This document shows, in pieces, positions 37,742 through 50,114 of a stretch of 64,000 nucleotides of DNA (positions within the stretch are counted from its first letter, which is position 1; each line of letters begins with the position of its first letter). The stretch is from assembly GCF_030463565.1 (NCBI RefSeq), contig NC_134675.1:11987862-12051861 (forward strand), written 5' to 3'. The notes under the pieces are model-generated. The model worked only from the letters and a program-made list of their open reading frames with translations, ran no database searches and was not told the origin of the DNA. A program made the position numbers and the translations under genes. The DNA is from Pelecanus crispus. Its lineage: Eukaryota > Chordata > Aves > Pelecaniformes > Pelecanidae.

Positions 37742-37892
37742 GTCACAAAAGTCCATTTTGTTCAGGTTCCAAATGATTAAAATGATTAAATTATTAAATT
37801 GATTCCAACTCATTAAATTGATGTCATTAAACTGCAAAAAGTACCTGGATGTCACCCTGGTCATAAGGAACTTTACTTGGTGAACATCTACA

Positions 37893-38006
37893 TATGAATC
37901 ATAGCATCATAGAATCATAGAATCATTTAGGTTGGAAAAGACCTTAAAGATCATCCAGTCCAACCATTAACCATACACCCCCATGCCCATTAAGCCATGT
38001 CCCAGT
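37893..38006 (-). mobile_element. CR1 3' end fragment
   Basis: CATAGAATCAT-type tail, then TTTAGGTTGGAAAAGACC and TCATCCAGTCCAACC, the standard CR1 3' UTR in reverse orientation, ending at CATGTCCCAG. Confidence 0.88.
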
Positions 38007-38179
38007 ACATAACAAATGGAATGGAAAATTATGGTACAGAGTATTCTAATGTTGATACAGAAAGCATGGGACATCCCACTGTTGATAGGGAAACTGTGTG
38101 CAATTAGTCACCCCAACTCAGGAGTATGATTGCGGAGTTAGTGGGAATTAAGAAACTGCCCAGGAAACTGCACAAAGTC

Positions 38180-38420
38180 CTGGAAAGCTCTCACAAGAGG
38201 AGAGACTGAAGAAACAGGAATTATTTGTGTTAAATGGGAAACTGTAGGGTTCATGATATGAAATAATGAACCATCTAGAGAAATACGATAATGATTTATG
38301 TGTTGCCCTGCTTGTAACATGGAAGTATTCCAGGAAATTAAGGAGGATTGTTTGAAACTGATAATAGGAATAATTTTCACATACCATGATTAATTAGTCC
38401 ACGAACCTTGCTGTTATACT
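38180..38420 (+). mobile_element. Ancient CR1 fragment
   Basis: Diverged text resembling the ORF2 C-terminal region of old CR1 families: GAGAGACTGAAGAAACAGG, a stretch near 38250 resembling the ATGAAT-GGTCTAGAGAA block, and AATAATTTTCACA near 38370. Boundaries are approximate. Confidence 0.5.
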
Positions 38421-39479
38421 TCAAAACCCAGCAATATTCCCAAATGGCTTGGCATTTGCGTGAATAAGACTACCCAGTGTATTTATAGTACATGTTCAGA
38501 GCAGAAGGTGCAGAGTTTTGAAACCTCCTGGTTGAGTTGAGGCCCATCTCAGTGCAAGGGCTTAGGAGAGGCAAATTCTTCCTCACCACTTGTTGCAGGT
38601 ACTTCTTTTCTCTGAGACATCTGCTTCAGAAAGAACACAACAGCTTCAAGAAAGGTGTCCAAATGCAAGTGTGTCCTAGCTGGGAAGATCTGGGAGCCTA
38701 CAGTCTTGAGGTATCTCCTCAGCCCTCTTGAACACCCTTGAAGTGATTAAAAGCAGAGTGGTCATCCCTCCAGTAGTCTTGGTGTGTCCCCTGGGACTCT
38801 GGCTTGCTCTTCCAATACAGAGCCAAGGATCCATCCCCATTTGTCCTCCTTTTATCTCCTGGCGAATAGGTGTATGCATCCTCTGCAACCCAGCAAGACT
38901 TTCCTCGGCAGAAGACCTTGGTTAATCCAGGGTTATCAGATTTAGTTAGTTAGACCCTTAATGCTCTTTTGAGCCCAGTCATTCCAAGCCTAACTAGCAC
39001 ATGAGCTGTCTTGTGGAGCAATATCCTAAAATTAATATCTCATTTAGGGCAGCTGATCACTGTCCTGGCTAGAGCTTTGCAAGCTGAGTTTGGTTTGGGT
39101 TGCTAGCCCCTGCGAGGCCTAAGTTTCTCCTCTTGGAAGAAAAGTATGTGTAATCATTAGGAGTGCCTGGTCTGCTTCATAAGTATTTTATTAAGGTTCT
39201 GGCTTGCCTTTTGTTAGTTCTGTTGCATGGAAAATATTCTGTTATGTAAATTGATGCTGCGGTTTCATCCAAATCCTCTGAGTTCTGCCTTGCTGCTGGC
39301 CATGTGAACATACAAGCCCACCCACACATCAGGAGCACAGTTGGAGAGAGATTGGTGACAGGACCAAAGATAAGGTAATACTCTTGTATGTGAGCAGAAT
39401 AAAAAGCTTGGGACTGCTCAGAGGGGTGGCAAATGTAATAGAAAAGATGATACTCTCCCTGCCCTAGCCCAAGGACAAG
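38421..39479. other. Non-coding stretch, nothing recognised
   Basis: No gene or clear repeat seen. Confidence 0.45.
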
Positions 39480-39690
39480 CAATGAAGTTAAATGCCAGTA
39501 TGTTCAAAAGGACTGGCAGACAACTACTACTGTGGCTTGTAATTAGCTGTGGAACTCACTGGTTCAGGAAGTTACAAGTCCCAAAAGTTGCAAGAATTCA
39601 GAAAAAAAATTGGATGCTATAAGGGATGTCAAGAATATATAGCATTATGGTTGTATAGGCACCTAGCTTGCTATGGGGGGGTTGTGAAAC
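39480..39690 (+). mobile_element. Ancient CR1 3' fragment
   Basis: Contains TGTGGAACTCACTGG, AAGAATTCAGAAAAAAAATTGG and TCAAGAATATATAGCATTATG, the order expected for the end of ORF2 and 3' UTR of old CR1 families. Strongly diverged; boundaries approximate. Confidence 0.55.
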
Positions 39691-41430
39691 CTGCTTCTAG
39701 ATGTAAACTGTTCCCATGTGGAGGAGGCTGCCTGTGACCAGGGGGGAGAATGGAGCAGCTGGTCACTCATTTGCCCACTTTGGGGTTATTATACCTCATG
39801 CAGAGCATCTGAACTCTGCTGGCAAAGGTGAAGGATGGGGCTTCACCTGTCTGATTCAGTCCACAGACATCTGTGTTCCTGTGCTGAAATCAAAACTTCC
39901 CTGTAGCAGTTGATCCATGAAGACTAAATATGTTCATCTGTCCGTTACTTCTTTCTCCTCCCTCTATTTCTGAGCTAGTGTCGACAGTTGCCCTAGATTT
40001 TTGTCTTTCTTGAAAAAAGCATTCTTGGTAGACTTGTTTGGGCCAGGGAGGTCATATCAAGACCTGCTGTGTAGTACAAAAAGTGGTTTCTAATCTTGTG
40101 AGGTCTTGCTATGGTCCAAAGATTTGGTCCCATCATCTTGGGAATCATTCTGCCTTTATTTTGTCAAGCCTGAATTCTGCTGAAATGAGATTCAGACAGC
40201 ATTTGGACTTGATTACAGAGGGCCTGTTTGTTCAGGTACTTGGCCATAAAAGAGACAAGAAGTGCAGTCTTAACAGTAATCAGGCAAATTCCCTTTTCAA
40301 ACCTGTGTGCTACAGGGTCTTTTCCTCCAGCTACCTTCTAGGGATTGCAAAATCCAGCCTGTGGACTAAAAGCAGTTGGATATCAGCAGCAAAAGTATAT
40401 GTGGTCCTGTGTCCTTCAAAGGGCAGGATAAATTTGATGCATTACTCTCATCAGATGCTGCCTTTATTCAGTTGTTATTCAGCCTTTTTGCTTTGTAGCA
40501 TTCTATCATCCCCAAATCAGGGTGCTGCCAGCCTCCAGACCATTGAATTTTTTATTGCATATTCCTGCTCTGGAGAGACAGAAAATTTCTTTCTGTTTAT
40601 CCAGTTATTGCTTCTGGTCTTGTTAGAACTACCTAGAGCTGGGAAGGGTTAAAGTTTCCTGCAGTTTTAGCAAGAGTCAGCTGTTGGATGTAGCTGCTGT
40701 TTGAAAAACCATTTAGACATGCAGTGTGAAGAGGAACATCTAATAAAACCAGCCTGCTGCTGGAATGTTTTCTGTTTGTGCTTGTTTTTGGAGCTCCTGC
40801 TCTGGTTGCACGCAGTATGTATTAAATTCCATGTAGGATTGCATCATTTAAAAATAATAAAGCTCTGCAGATGCAGGCATTCTGGCTGTCTGGCAGAACT
40901 GATGCCCATCACTGCTAGGTAATGCCATACCTGCATTGCTTCTCCTATTCACTGGGACATGGCTACCTAGTCCTGGTAGCAAACCATTGCACCACTGCTG
41001 TGTTCAAGTCTGAAAATAATCCTGCTAGGGCTTTTTGACATCTCTAGCTGCTTTATTTATGGTGACTTGTGAGGTGATACCTTAGTTATTTCAAGAACTT
41101 GGCCCTGCTGTGGTTTTATTTCACTTTTCCTTAGCCACCTTTGCTGCCTGTTCTGCTTTTGCTATGTTGCTACATGAGGTTTATATCTGTAATCTGCCAT
41201 CCCAGAAATGTTTGGTTTTCCACTTGATAGTGAGTGATTCCTACATATGTGGAGCTCTGGGTTGAACAGACAGTAAACATAATTTTACAGCCTCTTTAAC
41301 TGAGTTATCTTAAGACTAAGTTCCTTATTTCTCGGGCTTTCTTCAGTGGTCACTGATGCTTTTGCCTTGCAGGGAGCGTTCAGGATTGTTTTGCAGCTGT
41401 GATTCCTGCAATGCATGGTCTTACACGCCA
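39691..41430. other. Non-coding stretch, nothing recognised
   Basis: Includes a 204-codon open stretch (40038-40652, +) with no recognisable motif, biased composition or splice context; taken as chance. Confidence 0.45.
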
Positions 41431-42281
41431 GGAGGACGAGATGTCATCCAAAGGGACCTGGACAAGCTGGAGAGATGGGCCTGTGTGAACCTCATGAGGT
41501 TCAACAAGGCCAAGTGCAAGGTCCTGCACCTGGGATGGGGCAACCCCTGATATCAATGCAGGCTGGGGGATGAAGGGATTGAGAGCAGCCCTGCGGAGAA
41601 GGACTTGGGAGTAATGGTGGATGAAAAGCTGGACATGAGCCAGCAATGTGTACTTGCAGCCCAGAAAGCCAACCGTATCCTGGGCTGCATCAAAAGAAGT
41701 GTGGCCAGCAGGTCGAGGGAGGTGATTCTGCCCCTCTACTCTGCTCTGGTGAGACCCCACCTGGAGTACTGCGTCCAGCTCTGGGGCCCTCAGCACAAGA
41801 AGGCCATGGACCTGTTGGAGTGGGTCCAGAAGAGGGCCACAAAAATGATCCGAGGGCTGGAACACCTCTCCTACGAGGCCAGGCTGAGGGAGTTGGGGTT
41901 GTTCAGCCTGGAGAAGAGAAGGCTGCGGGGAGACCTTATTGCGACCTTCCAGTACTTAAAGGGGGCCTACAGGAAGGATGGGGGCAATCTTTTTAGCAAG
42001 GCCTGTTGTGACAGGACAAGGAATAATGGATTTAAAGTAAAGAACAACAGATTTAGACTAGACATAAGAAAGAAATTTTTTACAATGAGAGTGGTCAAGC
42101 ACTGGAACAGGTTGCCCAGAGAGGTAGTGGAGGCCCCATCCCTAGAAACATTCAAGGTCAGGTTGGATGGGGCTCTGAGCAACCTGATCTAGTGAAAGCT
42201 GTCCCTGCTCACTGCAGGGGGGTTGGGCTAGATGACCTCTAAAGGTCCCTTCCAACCCAAAGCATTCTATGATTCTATGAC
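41431..42281 (+). mobile_element. CR1 LINE, second subfamily, 5'-truncated
   Basis: It starts at GACGAGATGTCATCC inside the RT region and encodes the ORF2 C-terminus ([37 protein letters not shown]), stopping at about 42192. The 3' UTR ends with GATTCTATGAC at 42281. A long open C-terminal stretch (195 codons, 41605-42192) makes this one of the better preserved CR1 pieces in the window. Confidence 0.93.
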
Positions 42282-42895
42282 AAAAATGCAATGCCAGTTT
42301 TATTCTGGATAGAGAGGAAGCAATAGTGAAGATATGCAGCCATGGAGTGGCTGGAGTCTGTATGGATGTGCTGACCTGTACTGCAGTAAGATCTTATTCA
42401 CTGTGAAGACCTTCTTTGTCCCTTTTAGGGCTTAGCTCATCTTTTCCCCAAGTTATGAAGGTGATAGAGGATCTAGAACTACTTGAGAAGCAGCTGTCCT
42501 CATATACTTTTTCTTTGTGAAGATGAAACTTGCTTCTGAAATTATCCTCCAATAAGCCTTAGGCAAGCAGGGCCTCTCCTTTGCCATGGTCTGGGCAAGG
42601 CCAAGTTATCTGAAGCCAGATTCCAGTGAATGTTAGGGAAGAAAGTCCTGAGGTCCCAGTGGAAGTGATTCATGATCTCTCATTGAGAGGTCTTTCCAAA
42701 ATATAGTAATTCTAGGGATGATTCAGATCCCCAGCAACCCCTGAAATCTCCAGTGCTGTTGAGAATATCTCCATCCATATGAAGCATCTGTGCCCCCTCC
42801 AGCTCTTGCTATGGTCTTGGGAGCCTTTGCCCCTGCAGTGCACACCTGAGCAAGAATGGCTGCTCAGCCATATAACAGACTTCGGGAGAAGCTTT
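42282..42895. other. Non-coding stretch, nothing recognised
   Basis: No gene or repeat identified between two CR1 copies. Confidence 0.45.
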
Positions 42896-43167
42896 CATAG
42901 AATCATAGAATCATAGAATCATTTAGGTTGGAAAAGACCTTTAAGATCATCCAGTCCAACCATTAACCTACACTACCAAGTCCACACTAAACCAATCAAG
43001 GGTACACTAGACTAAACCATGTCCCCAAGTGCCACATCTACCTGTTTTTTGAACACTTCCTGGGATGGTGACTCCACCACCTCTCTGGGCAGCCTGTTCC
43101 AATGCTTGACCACCCTTTCTGTAAAGAAATTTTTCCTAATTTCCAACCTAAACCTCCCCTGGCGCAG
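42896..43167 (-). mobile_element. CR1 3' fragment
   Basis: CATAGAATC-type tail at 42896 followed by the CR1 3' UTR and the last ORF2 codons ([20 protein letters not shown]), 5'-truncated at about 43167. Confidence 0.92.
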
Positions 43168-44430
43168 GGAGCTTTGCCATCTTGTATGCCTGCAGGCACA
43201 GGTCAGAGAGCTGGCTTTGATCCACAAAGCTGCACTGAGTTTGATGCTTGACTCCCTCAGCAGGACACTTTATTCCCTGCCCTGCTGTGGCTGTTGTGGT
43301 GGAGAGTTTTGAGCTCACAGGTCCCAGGCATAGAAGTTTGTGGGAAAACCTTCAGTCCATGCTTCTGCTGGCTTTGACTCTGGTTCACCCACAACTGCTG
43401 ACTGTATTTTTGTCACTACTCAACTGCATCCTCCGGTTCCTAGGGTCCTCAGTTGGGCAGGTCTGTAAAAGGAGAATGTTCATGAGGCAGTCAGCTGATA
43501 GTCACAGCCCTGCTTCGAGGCTAAGCCCTGGCCAAAACTGTGCAGCTAAGGAGGAGTTAAGGTAGGAATCTTAGCTACTGATTCTGCCCAGCTATTTAAT
43601 TTGCTTATAAGATTTTTTTCCTCATCTGTGTGGGTTCTTGAGTACTCTGGGAATCATGCAGCAGCCAGGCTCCAGCACCCAGACAGATCCATGTTTCAGA
43701 AAGGAATTGTGTAATTTCTGCTCTTGTAAAATCTTCACTATGCTTTCAGAGTGCTCAGGCAGAAAGATGCTATAGAAGTGCATAGCCCTCCTCCTGCTGC
43801 TGCTGCTACTAGAGTGTCTGTGATAAGAAAGTCTGTAGTTTAATTCAGCAGCAATTTCAGTGTGATATTAACAGCTAGAAACGTCAGAGTTTTTTTCTCT
43901 TCTGGATTTGCATATGGTAATTAAGAGCATATGGGGTGGGGCCTGGGGCAGAGGACAGGCTGTGGAGAGGAGCAGGTTCCAACCCAGATCACCTCACTGA
44001 TGCCCATGAGTCACGGCCTATAAGTGGCTTCTGTCACATGCCAGATGATGAGTCATGGAGCAAGAGAGCACAGAAATGGGAAAAACTGGTTCAGTCACTG
44101 TCTGACTCCTGTGTTAACTGGTATAGATCTGCTGCTTGAGCTATTTCTGATGTCTTCTGTAACTCAAAATGCCCAAAGCAGCTGGGGCTTCTTTTCCTCT
44201 GACTGGGAAGCAGTACCTGCCTCATGCTACTTCTGTCATTGGCAGGAATACATGTACTGCTACTTATTTTCATCTCACTCAACCTATCATCTCTGCTGGC
44301 AAGCCTCTCATCCCTGACCCAAGCAGCTCCTTGATGTCATGTGCACAAGGGCTGTGATTGATCATCACGTGCTGCAGTTTCCTTTTTGAACACATCATAA
44401 TCCTATATAGTTCTGGGATGTAATGATACA
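43168..44430. other. Non-coding stretch, nothing recognised
   Basis: Short open frames only; no repeat recognised. Confidence 0.45.
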
Positions 44431-45791
44431 TCCGGGAAAGATTATGAAGAGGTTCATATTGAGTGAACTCAACAGGCAAATGCAGGTCAGCCAGGGGATC
44501 AGGCCCAGCCAGCATGGGTTCATGAAAGGCAGGTCCTGCTTGACCAACCTGATCTCCTTTTATGACCTGGTGACCCGCCTGGTAGATGATGGAAAGGCTG
44601 TGGATGTCATTTACCTGGACTTTAGAAAAGCCTTTGACACAGTCTCTCATAGCATTCTCCTTGGGAAGCTGGCAGCTCATGGCTTGGATGGGCGTATTCT
44701 TTGCTGGGTAAAAAACTGGTTGGGTGGCCGAACCCAGAGAGTAGTTGTAAATGGAGTTAAGTCCAGTTGGCAGCCGGTCACGAGTGGTGTTCCCCAGGGC
44801 TCTGTTTTGGGGCCAGCCTTGTTTAATATCGTTATCAATGATCTGGATGAGGGGATTGAGTGTGCCCTCAGTAAGTTTGCAGACGACACCAAACTGGGTG
44901 GGAGTGTCGATCTGCTGGAGGGTAGGATGGCCCTGCAGAGGGACCTGGACAGGCTGGATTGATGGGCCGAGGCGAACTGTATGAGGTTCAACAAGGCCAA
45001 GTGCCAGGTCCTGCACTTGGGTCACAACAACCCCATGCAACGCTTCAGGCTTGGGGAAGAGTGGCTGGAAAGCTGCCTGGCTGAAAAGGACCTGGGGGTG
45101 TCAGTTGACAGCCAGCTGAACATGAGCCAGCAGTGTGCCCAGGTGGCCAAGAAGGCCAACAGTATCCTGGCTTGTATCAGGAATAGTGTGGCCAGCAGGA
45201 GCAGGGAGGTGATTGTCCCCCTGTACTCGGCGCTGGTGAGGCCGCACCTGGAATACTGTGTCCAGTTTTGGGCCCCTCAATACAAGAAAGACATTGAGGT
45301 GCTGGAGGGCGTTCAGAGAAGGGCAATGAAGCTGGTGAAGGGTCTGGAGCACAGGCCTTATGAGGAGCAGCTGAAGGAACTGGGGTTGTTTAGTTCAGGA
45401 GAAGAGGAGGCTGAGGGGAGACCTTATCGCTCTCTACAACTACCTGAGAGGAGGTTGTACTGAGGTGGGTGTTGGTCTCTTCTCCCAAGTAGTTAGCAGT
45501 AGGATGAGAGGAAATGGGCTCAAGCTGCGCCAGGGGAAGTTTAGATTGGATATTAGGAAAAATTTCTTCACGGAAAGGGTAGTCAAGCATTGGAACAGGC
45601 TGCCCAGAGAGGTGGTGGAGTCACCATCCCTGGAGGTGTTAAAAAACTGTGTAGACGTGGCACTCTGGGACATGGTTTAGTCTAGTGTACCCTTGATTGG
45701 TTTAGTGTGGACTTGGTAGTGTAGGTTAATGGTTGGACTGGATGATCTTAAAGGTCTTTTCCAACCTAAACGATTCTATGATTCTATGATC
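44431..45791 (+). mobile_element. CR1 LINE, 5'-truncated in the RT domain
   Basis: Encodes RT from [19 protein letters not shown] through [34 protein letters not shown] and the catalytic FADDTKLGG to the ORF2 C-terminus. One TGA (near 44960, probably from CGA) and a frameshift near 45395 break it. The 3' tail of ATTCTATG repeats ends near 45791. Confidence 0.94.
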
Positions 45792-48220
45792 AATAATGGG
45801 CTTAGTCAGGCTGTCCTGGAAACCGCTGGAAAAATCTTTTGCCCAGGCAGCACCTTGCTGTGGAAAGAAAAGGGAAGTGGTCTTTTCAGGAATCACTGTT
45901 TGCTCTGGACCACAAGAGGAACTAGCCTGAGCTGAGGCAGAAATTTAGGAAGTATTTAGTCTTTCTGTCTTGTGGCAGCCCCCTTTAAACACTGGGTGCT
46001 GGAATATTCACCCTGAGACTTGACAGACCGCCCTCACTATTCTCCCTGTTCCCTGAGGCAAGGAAGGAGAACTGGAGGTTTAGGATGAGTCAAACAACTA
46101 GTATTTCATTTTACACCTTTTCTTTCATTAAACGTTCTGGATGATTTACTAAAGCATTTAATGAAGGCAGAGATGTATTAGCTGGTGAGAAATGAATGAA
46201 TGTCCAAACAAATACCACTAGCTAGTCCCGCCCTGCAACAACTTACAGGCTTCCTGAGTCCTCACATCCATCCTCTTCTTACTCACCCAGATGGTTCAGT
46301 CCCATCCCAGGCCACTCATCCTGTGCCCCTCTTCGCTCATGTTGCTCCCTGAATACCCTCCAGCTTGCTGGAATTTTCTTGTTGAGTTTTTTTTAAAACC
46401 ATTCAGTTCTTTCTGGCAGCTTTTGGAGAGGCAAAGCTGGGGCAGAGATTAACTGCATTACTGGGATCCTGGAAACTGGTGCTGGAACCAGTGAGCCCTG
46501 AGATCCCTCACACTGCCTGTCCTGTTGAATGTCTGAAGAGTGGTTTCCAGTTTGGATTCTTCTCCCAGCCCTTTTGCCTGGAGGTAGACTTACAGGGAGT
46601 AAATTGAATGTATCTCTCCCTGTGGAGCAAAGAGGAGATGTCTGTATTGTGCCCATGTCTGCAAGCTCACACAAACCATTGCTTTTTGCAGCATTTCTGC
46701 TCATGCTTTTTTTGTAGAGCTGTGTTGGTTTCTTTAAGCATGTTAATGCAAATGCTCCGTAGGTGTCAGGGATTTACATGGAACAACCCTCAAAGAATAA
46801 GCAGCTCCAATACAAAAGGATTTTTGCTGGTTCATCTATGAAACTGAATGCCCAGCTTTTAACTCTGTTTTTCCATCTTTCACCCTTGAGTGACTTGATG
46901 GATCTTGGTCCATCTGAGGAAGATGATGATGACAGTGAAACAATAGCCATTCAGAAAGAGGCAGCAAGAATCCTCATAGTTAAAGGTTTACACTGGGCAT
47001 TCAATTTCATAGATGAAGTGGCTGAGATTTGCAGAAACAGTAATTTGTTCAGAAAAGCCACCCTCCAAAAAGCCAGCATTGCCTCCAGCTGGCAGTTCTG
47101 ATGATCTTGCTCCTGCCTCTTCATTCTCCATGCTATATGTGCAATCTTTTTGTATTTAAATCGCATTTATTTCTTAAATCTCTGCATGCCTCCCTCACTA
47201 TTGCATTACATTTTATGAGGAAACTTGTGTCGCTGTGTGTTGAACCCAGTTGCCCCACATGTGCAGCTGAGAGCGCTGAGCAGAACAGGGTATTAAGCAA
47301 TGGACCTCCAAAAGCGTGGCCAGAGCGGTAACAGACAGTGGGGTATGCCTGGCGGTATGTGACCACCACACCTAACATATCAGCACTTGGAAGCAAGGCT
47401 GGTGTTTGCACCAGCCCCCTCTTCATTGAAGCAGAGCCTTGCAGGCCAATTTGGAGCCAGCTCTGATAGCTTCTGCATCTTCACAGCAGTATCGCAGAGG
47501 CAGGAGGCTGTACTCCAGAAGCCATGGAGCTGCACCGACCACCCTTAAATCAGCATGTCCTCAGTCTTTGAGGGTAGGACAGAGGAGGGATTTGGGGGCC
47601 TCTATGTAGTGCTCAGCAAAGACTTACAAGGCATGAGGTGCAGATCCTGAAAGGCTCAGCTTGGCAAGGTGCTGCATGCCCCTGTTACCTGCAGCATGCT
47701 GCCTCCTTTATAAAACACAGACATGGCTTGTCAGGCAGCTCTCAGATCAGTGCTGAACCATCCTTTGTCATTCAGCACTCCTCTCCCACTATTTACCTAG
47801 AGCTTTGCTGCAGCTAAGGAGTTTTTGCCGTGTGTATGTGTATATATATACACACACACACATGGAAGTATAAGCATTGATAAGAAATTCCACACGATAT
47901 CATAGGTGTCTCACAAAACACCATCCTTCTCTGTTCTGTATTATCTTGACTGGAGTGAAGCATCCAGTTAATGAAACGTCTGGCCCTCACCTTCTCCAGG
48001 TAACCCTTAGCACCTCAAGAGCGAGCTGACTGAATAAACAATCCATATCTCCCATGTAGCAGCAGATGGTGTCAGTATAGAGAAGGTAAAGAATTTTGAC
48101 ATTTGCAAACAAAATGGCTCTTGTACTGATGTGTCTAGAGTCATTGTGCTCCCTGCGTGTCTCCCTGCCTTGCACTGCAACAACACACTTTTCTGGGCAG
48201 GGATCATTGCTGGATGCTAT
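45792..48220. other. Non-coding stretch, nothing recognised
   Basis: No gene recognised. The open frame at 46763-47101 has an acidic run but no domain. Simple repeat at 47831-47862 listed separately. Confidence 0.45.
47831..47862. repeat. Self-complementary TG/TA/CA tract
   Basis: Alternating purine-pyrimidine tract TGTGTATG, TATATATA, CACACACA in which the left part pairs with the right part. It can form a cruciform or left-handed DNA. Confidence 0.85.
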
Positions 48221-48754
48221 TGGCCCCTCAATACAAGAAAGTCATTGAGGTGCTAGAGCGTGTTCAGAGAAGGGCAACGAAGCTGGTGAAGGGTCTGGAG
48301 CACAGGCCTTATGAGGAGCGGCTGAGGGAACTGGGGTTGTTTAGTCTGGAGAAGAGGAGGCTGAGGGGAGACCTTATCGCTCTCTACAACTACCTGAGAG
48401 GAGGTTGTACTGAGGTGGGTGTTGGTCTCTTCTCCCAAGTAGTTAGCAGTAGGATGAGAGGAAATGGGCTCAAGCTGCGCCAGGGGAGGTTTAGATTGGA
48501 TATTAGGAAAAATTTCTTCACGGAAAGGGTAGTCAAGCATTGGAACAGGCTGCCCAGAGAGGTGGTGGAGTCACCATCCCTGGAAGTGTTCAAAAAATGG
48601 GTAGACGTGGCACTCTGGGACATGGTTTAGTCTAGTCTACCCTTGATTGGTTTAGTGTGGACTTGGTAATGTTAGGTTAATGGTTGGACTGGATGATCTT
48701 AAAGGTCTTTTCCAATCTAAACGATTCTATGATTCTATTCTATGATTCTATGCT
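48221..48754 (+). mobile_element. CR1 3' fragment
   Basis: Starts in ORF2 at [17 protein letters not shown] and reads openly to the ORF2 stop near 48630; the 3' UTR ends in repeated TATGATTCTAT units at 48754. Confidence 0.94.
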
Positions 48755-49153
48755 ATGTTTGCTGATGTGTGTGTAGGATTGAGCAGGATTCAGCGCACTG
48801 TGGGCTTGCGCTATTGCAAATGATAAATACAAAGAATGAACTGATTTGGCAAAAGGTGTTCAGGTATAGACTGCCTATCCCTACATCTGGAAACTTCCCC
48901 TTGCAGAGGAGTGTGACGGCTTTACAAGGAGCTGATCAAAGCCAGCAGAATCTGAAACTGCTCTGCTTGCTGGATTTTATGTCCCACTGTCAATCCTAGC
49001 CTACCAGACCCTAAATAGAAGAGGGAGGATCCTTCTACAGTCTTCCAGAATCGGAAAAGGGAGAGCCAAGGGGCAATATGACCAGAGAGGGTGCTCTGGT
49101 GTTCGGAACTGAATAATCCCTGCACTGGTAGTGCCACTGCCTAACCACCCTGC
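48755..49153. other. Non-coding stretch, nothing recognised
   Basis: No gene or repeat seen between the CR1 and the ERV complex. Confidence 0.45.
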
Positions 49154-49158
49154 ATCCC

Positions 49159-49697
49159 TGTTGTGGTTTAACCCGCTAGGCAGCTAAATACAACACAGCC
49201 ATACACTCGTTCCCCCTCCTCCCCAGTGGGATGGGGGAAAGAATTGGGAAAAAAAAGTAAAATTTGTGGGTTGAGATAAAGACAGTTTAATAACACAGAA
49301 AAGGAAGGCAATAGAAATAATAACAACAACAACAACAATAATAATATACAAAATGCAATTGCTCACCACCTGCCGACCGATACTGAGCCAGTTCCCGAGA
49401 AGTGATCGCAGCCTCCTGGCCAACTCCCCCCAGTTTATATACTGAGCATGACGTCATATGGTATGGAATACCCCTTTGGTCAGTTTGGATCAACTATCTT
49501 GGCTGTGGCCTCTCCCAGCTTTCTGTGCACCTGGCAGAGCATGGGAAGCTGAAAAGTCCTTGACTAGCATAAGCAGTACTTAGCAACAACTAAAACATCA
49601 GTGTGTTACCAACATTATTCTCATACTAAATCCAAAACACAGCACTATGCCAGCTACTAGGAAGAAAATTACCTCTATCCCAGCCGAAACCAGGACA
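49159..49697 (-). mobile_element. Outer 3' LTR (subfamily I)
   Basis: Reads TGTCCTGG at 49697 to ...CCACAACA at 49159 on the - strand. Intact TGACGTCA at 49449-49456 and TATA box at 49435-49441 (TTATATA on +). Microsatellite of AAC/ATA units at about 49317-49348. Left flank ATCCC matches the right flank of the LTR at 59160-59677. Confidence 0.95.
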
Positions 49698-50114
49698 GTA
49701 TCCACCCCTTGTTCTATAACATCTACGTCATGCCCAGGTCCTACCCCTTTCCAATACATTGCAATTAATCACCACCACTTTCCCTGTCTTGATATATACA
49801 CACAGATATCATTCCCTTTATCTGTGAGCCATTCCTCTAAAACATCCACTGAGATCATTTAGTCCATGACTTTGGGTTCCATCTGTCATCACAGCCTCTC
49901 AGGACAGGAGAAGTTGTGTGTGATATTGGATTGCTGCATGGTGAAGGCAGTTCTGGTTTCATCACCGCTGCACGTTGCTCGGTTTCCTCAAAATTCATTC
50001 TTCATTAATCTGCGTGATTCTTACTGTAATACTGTTGATATAGCATATAGCCATTAACATCATACAATAAGTTCATTGGCTATTTTCACCCAAAATCAAA
50101 TCCCCTTGAGGTAC
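49698..50114 (-). mobile_element. 3' internal segment of the outer provirus
   Basis: Matches the segment 50682-51129 next to the orphan LTR: same GTATCCACCCC start with the polypurine tract on the - strand, same CAATTAATCACCACCAC text, and the CCCTTGAGGTA text at its far end. It is cut at 50114 by the orphan LTR. No coding capacity. Confidence 0.85.

Noticed and set aside
40038..40652. 204-codon open frame on the + strand
   Set aside because: Composition resembles translated non-coding DNA; no domain, start context or exon signals support it.
44940..44965. Shared TGA in CR1 ORF2 (44960 and near 25187) as a functional stop
   Set aside because: The codon is CGA in other copies here; a CpG C-to-T change can recur independently, so the shared stop is weak evidence of anything functional.
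46763..47101. 112-codon open frame with an acidic run
   Set aside because: No recognised homology or splice structure; the acidic run comes from a short GATGAT repeat.
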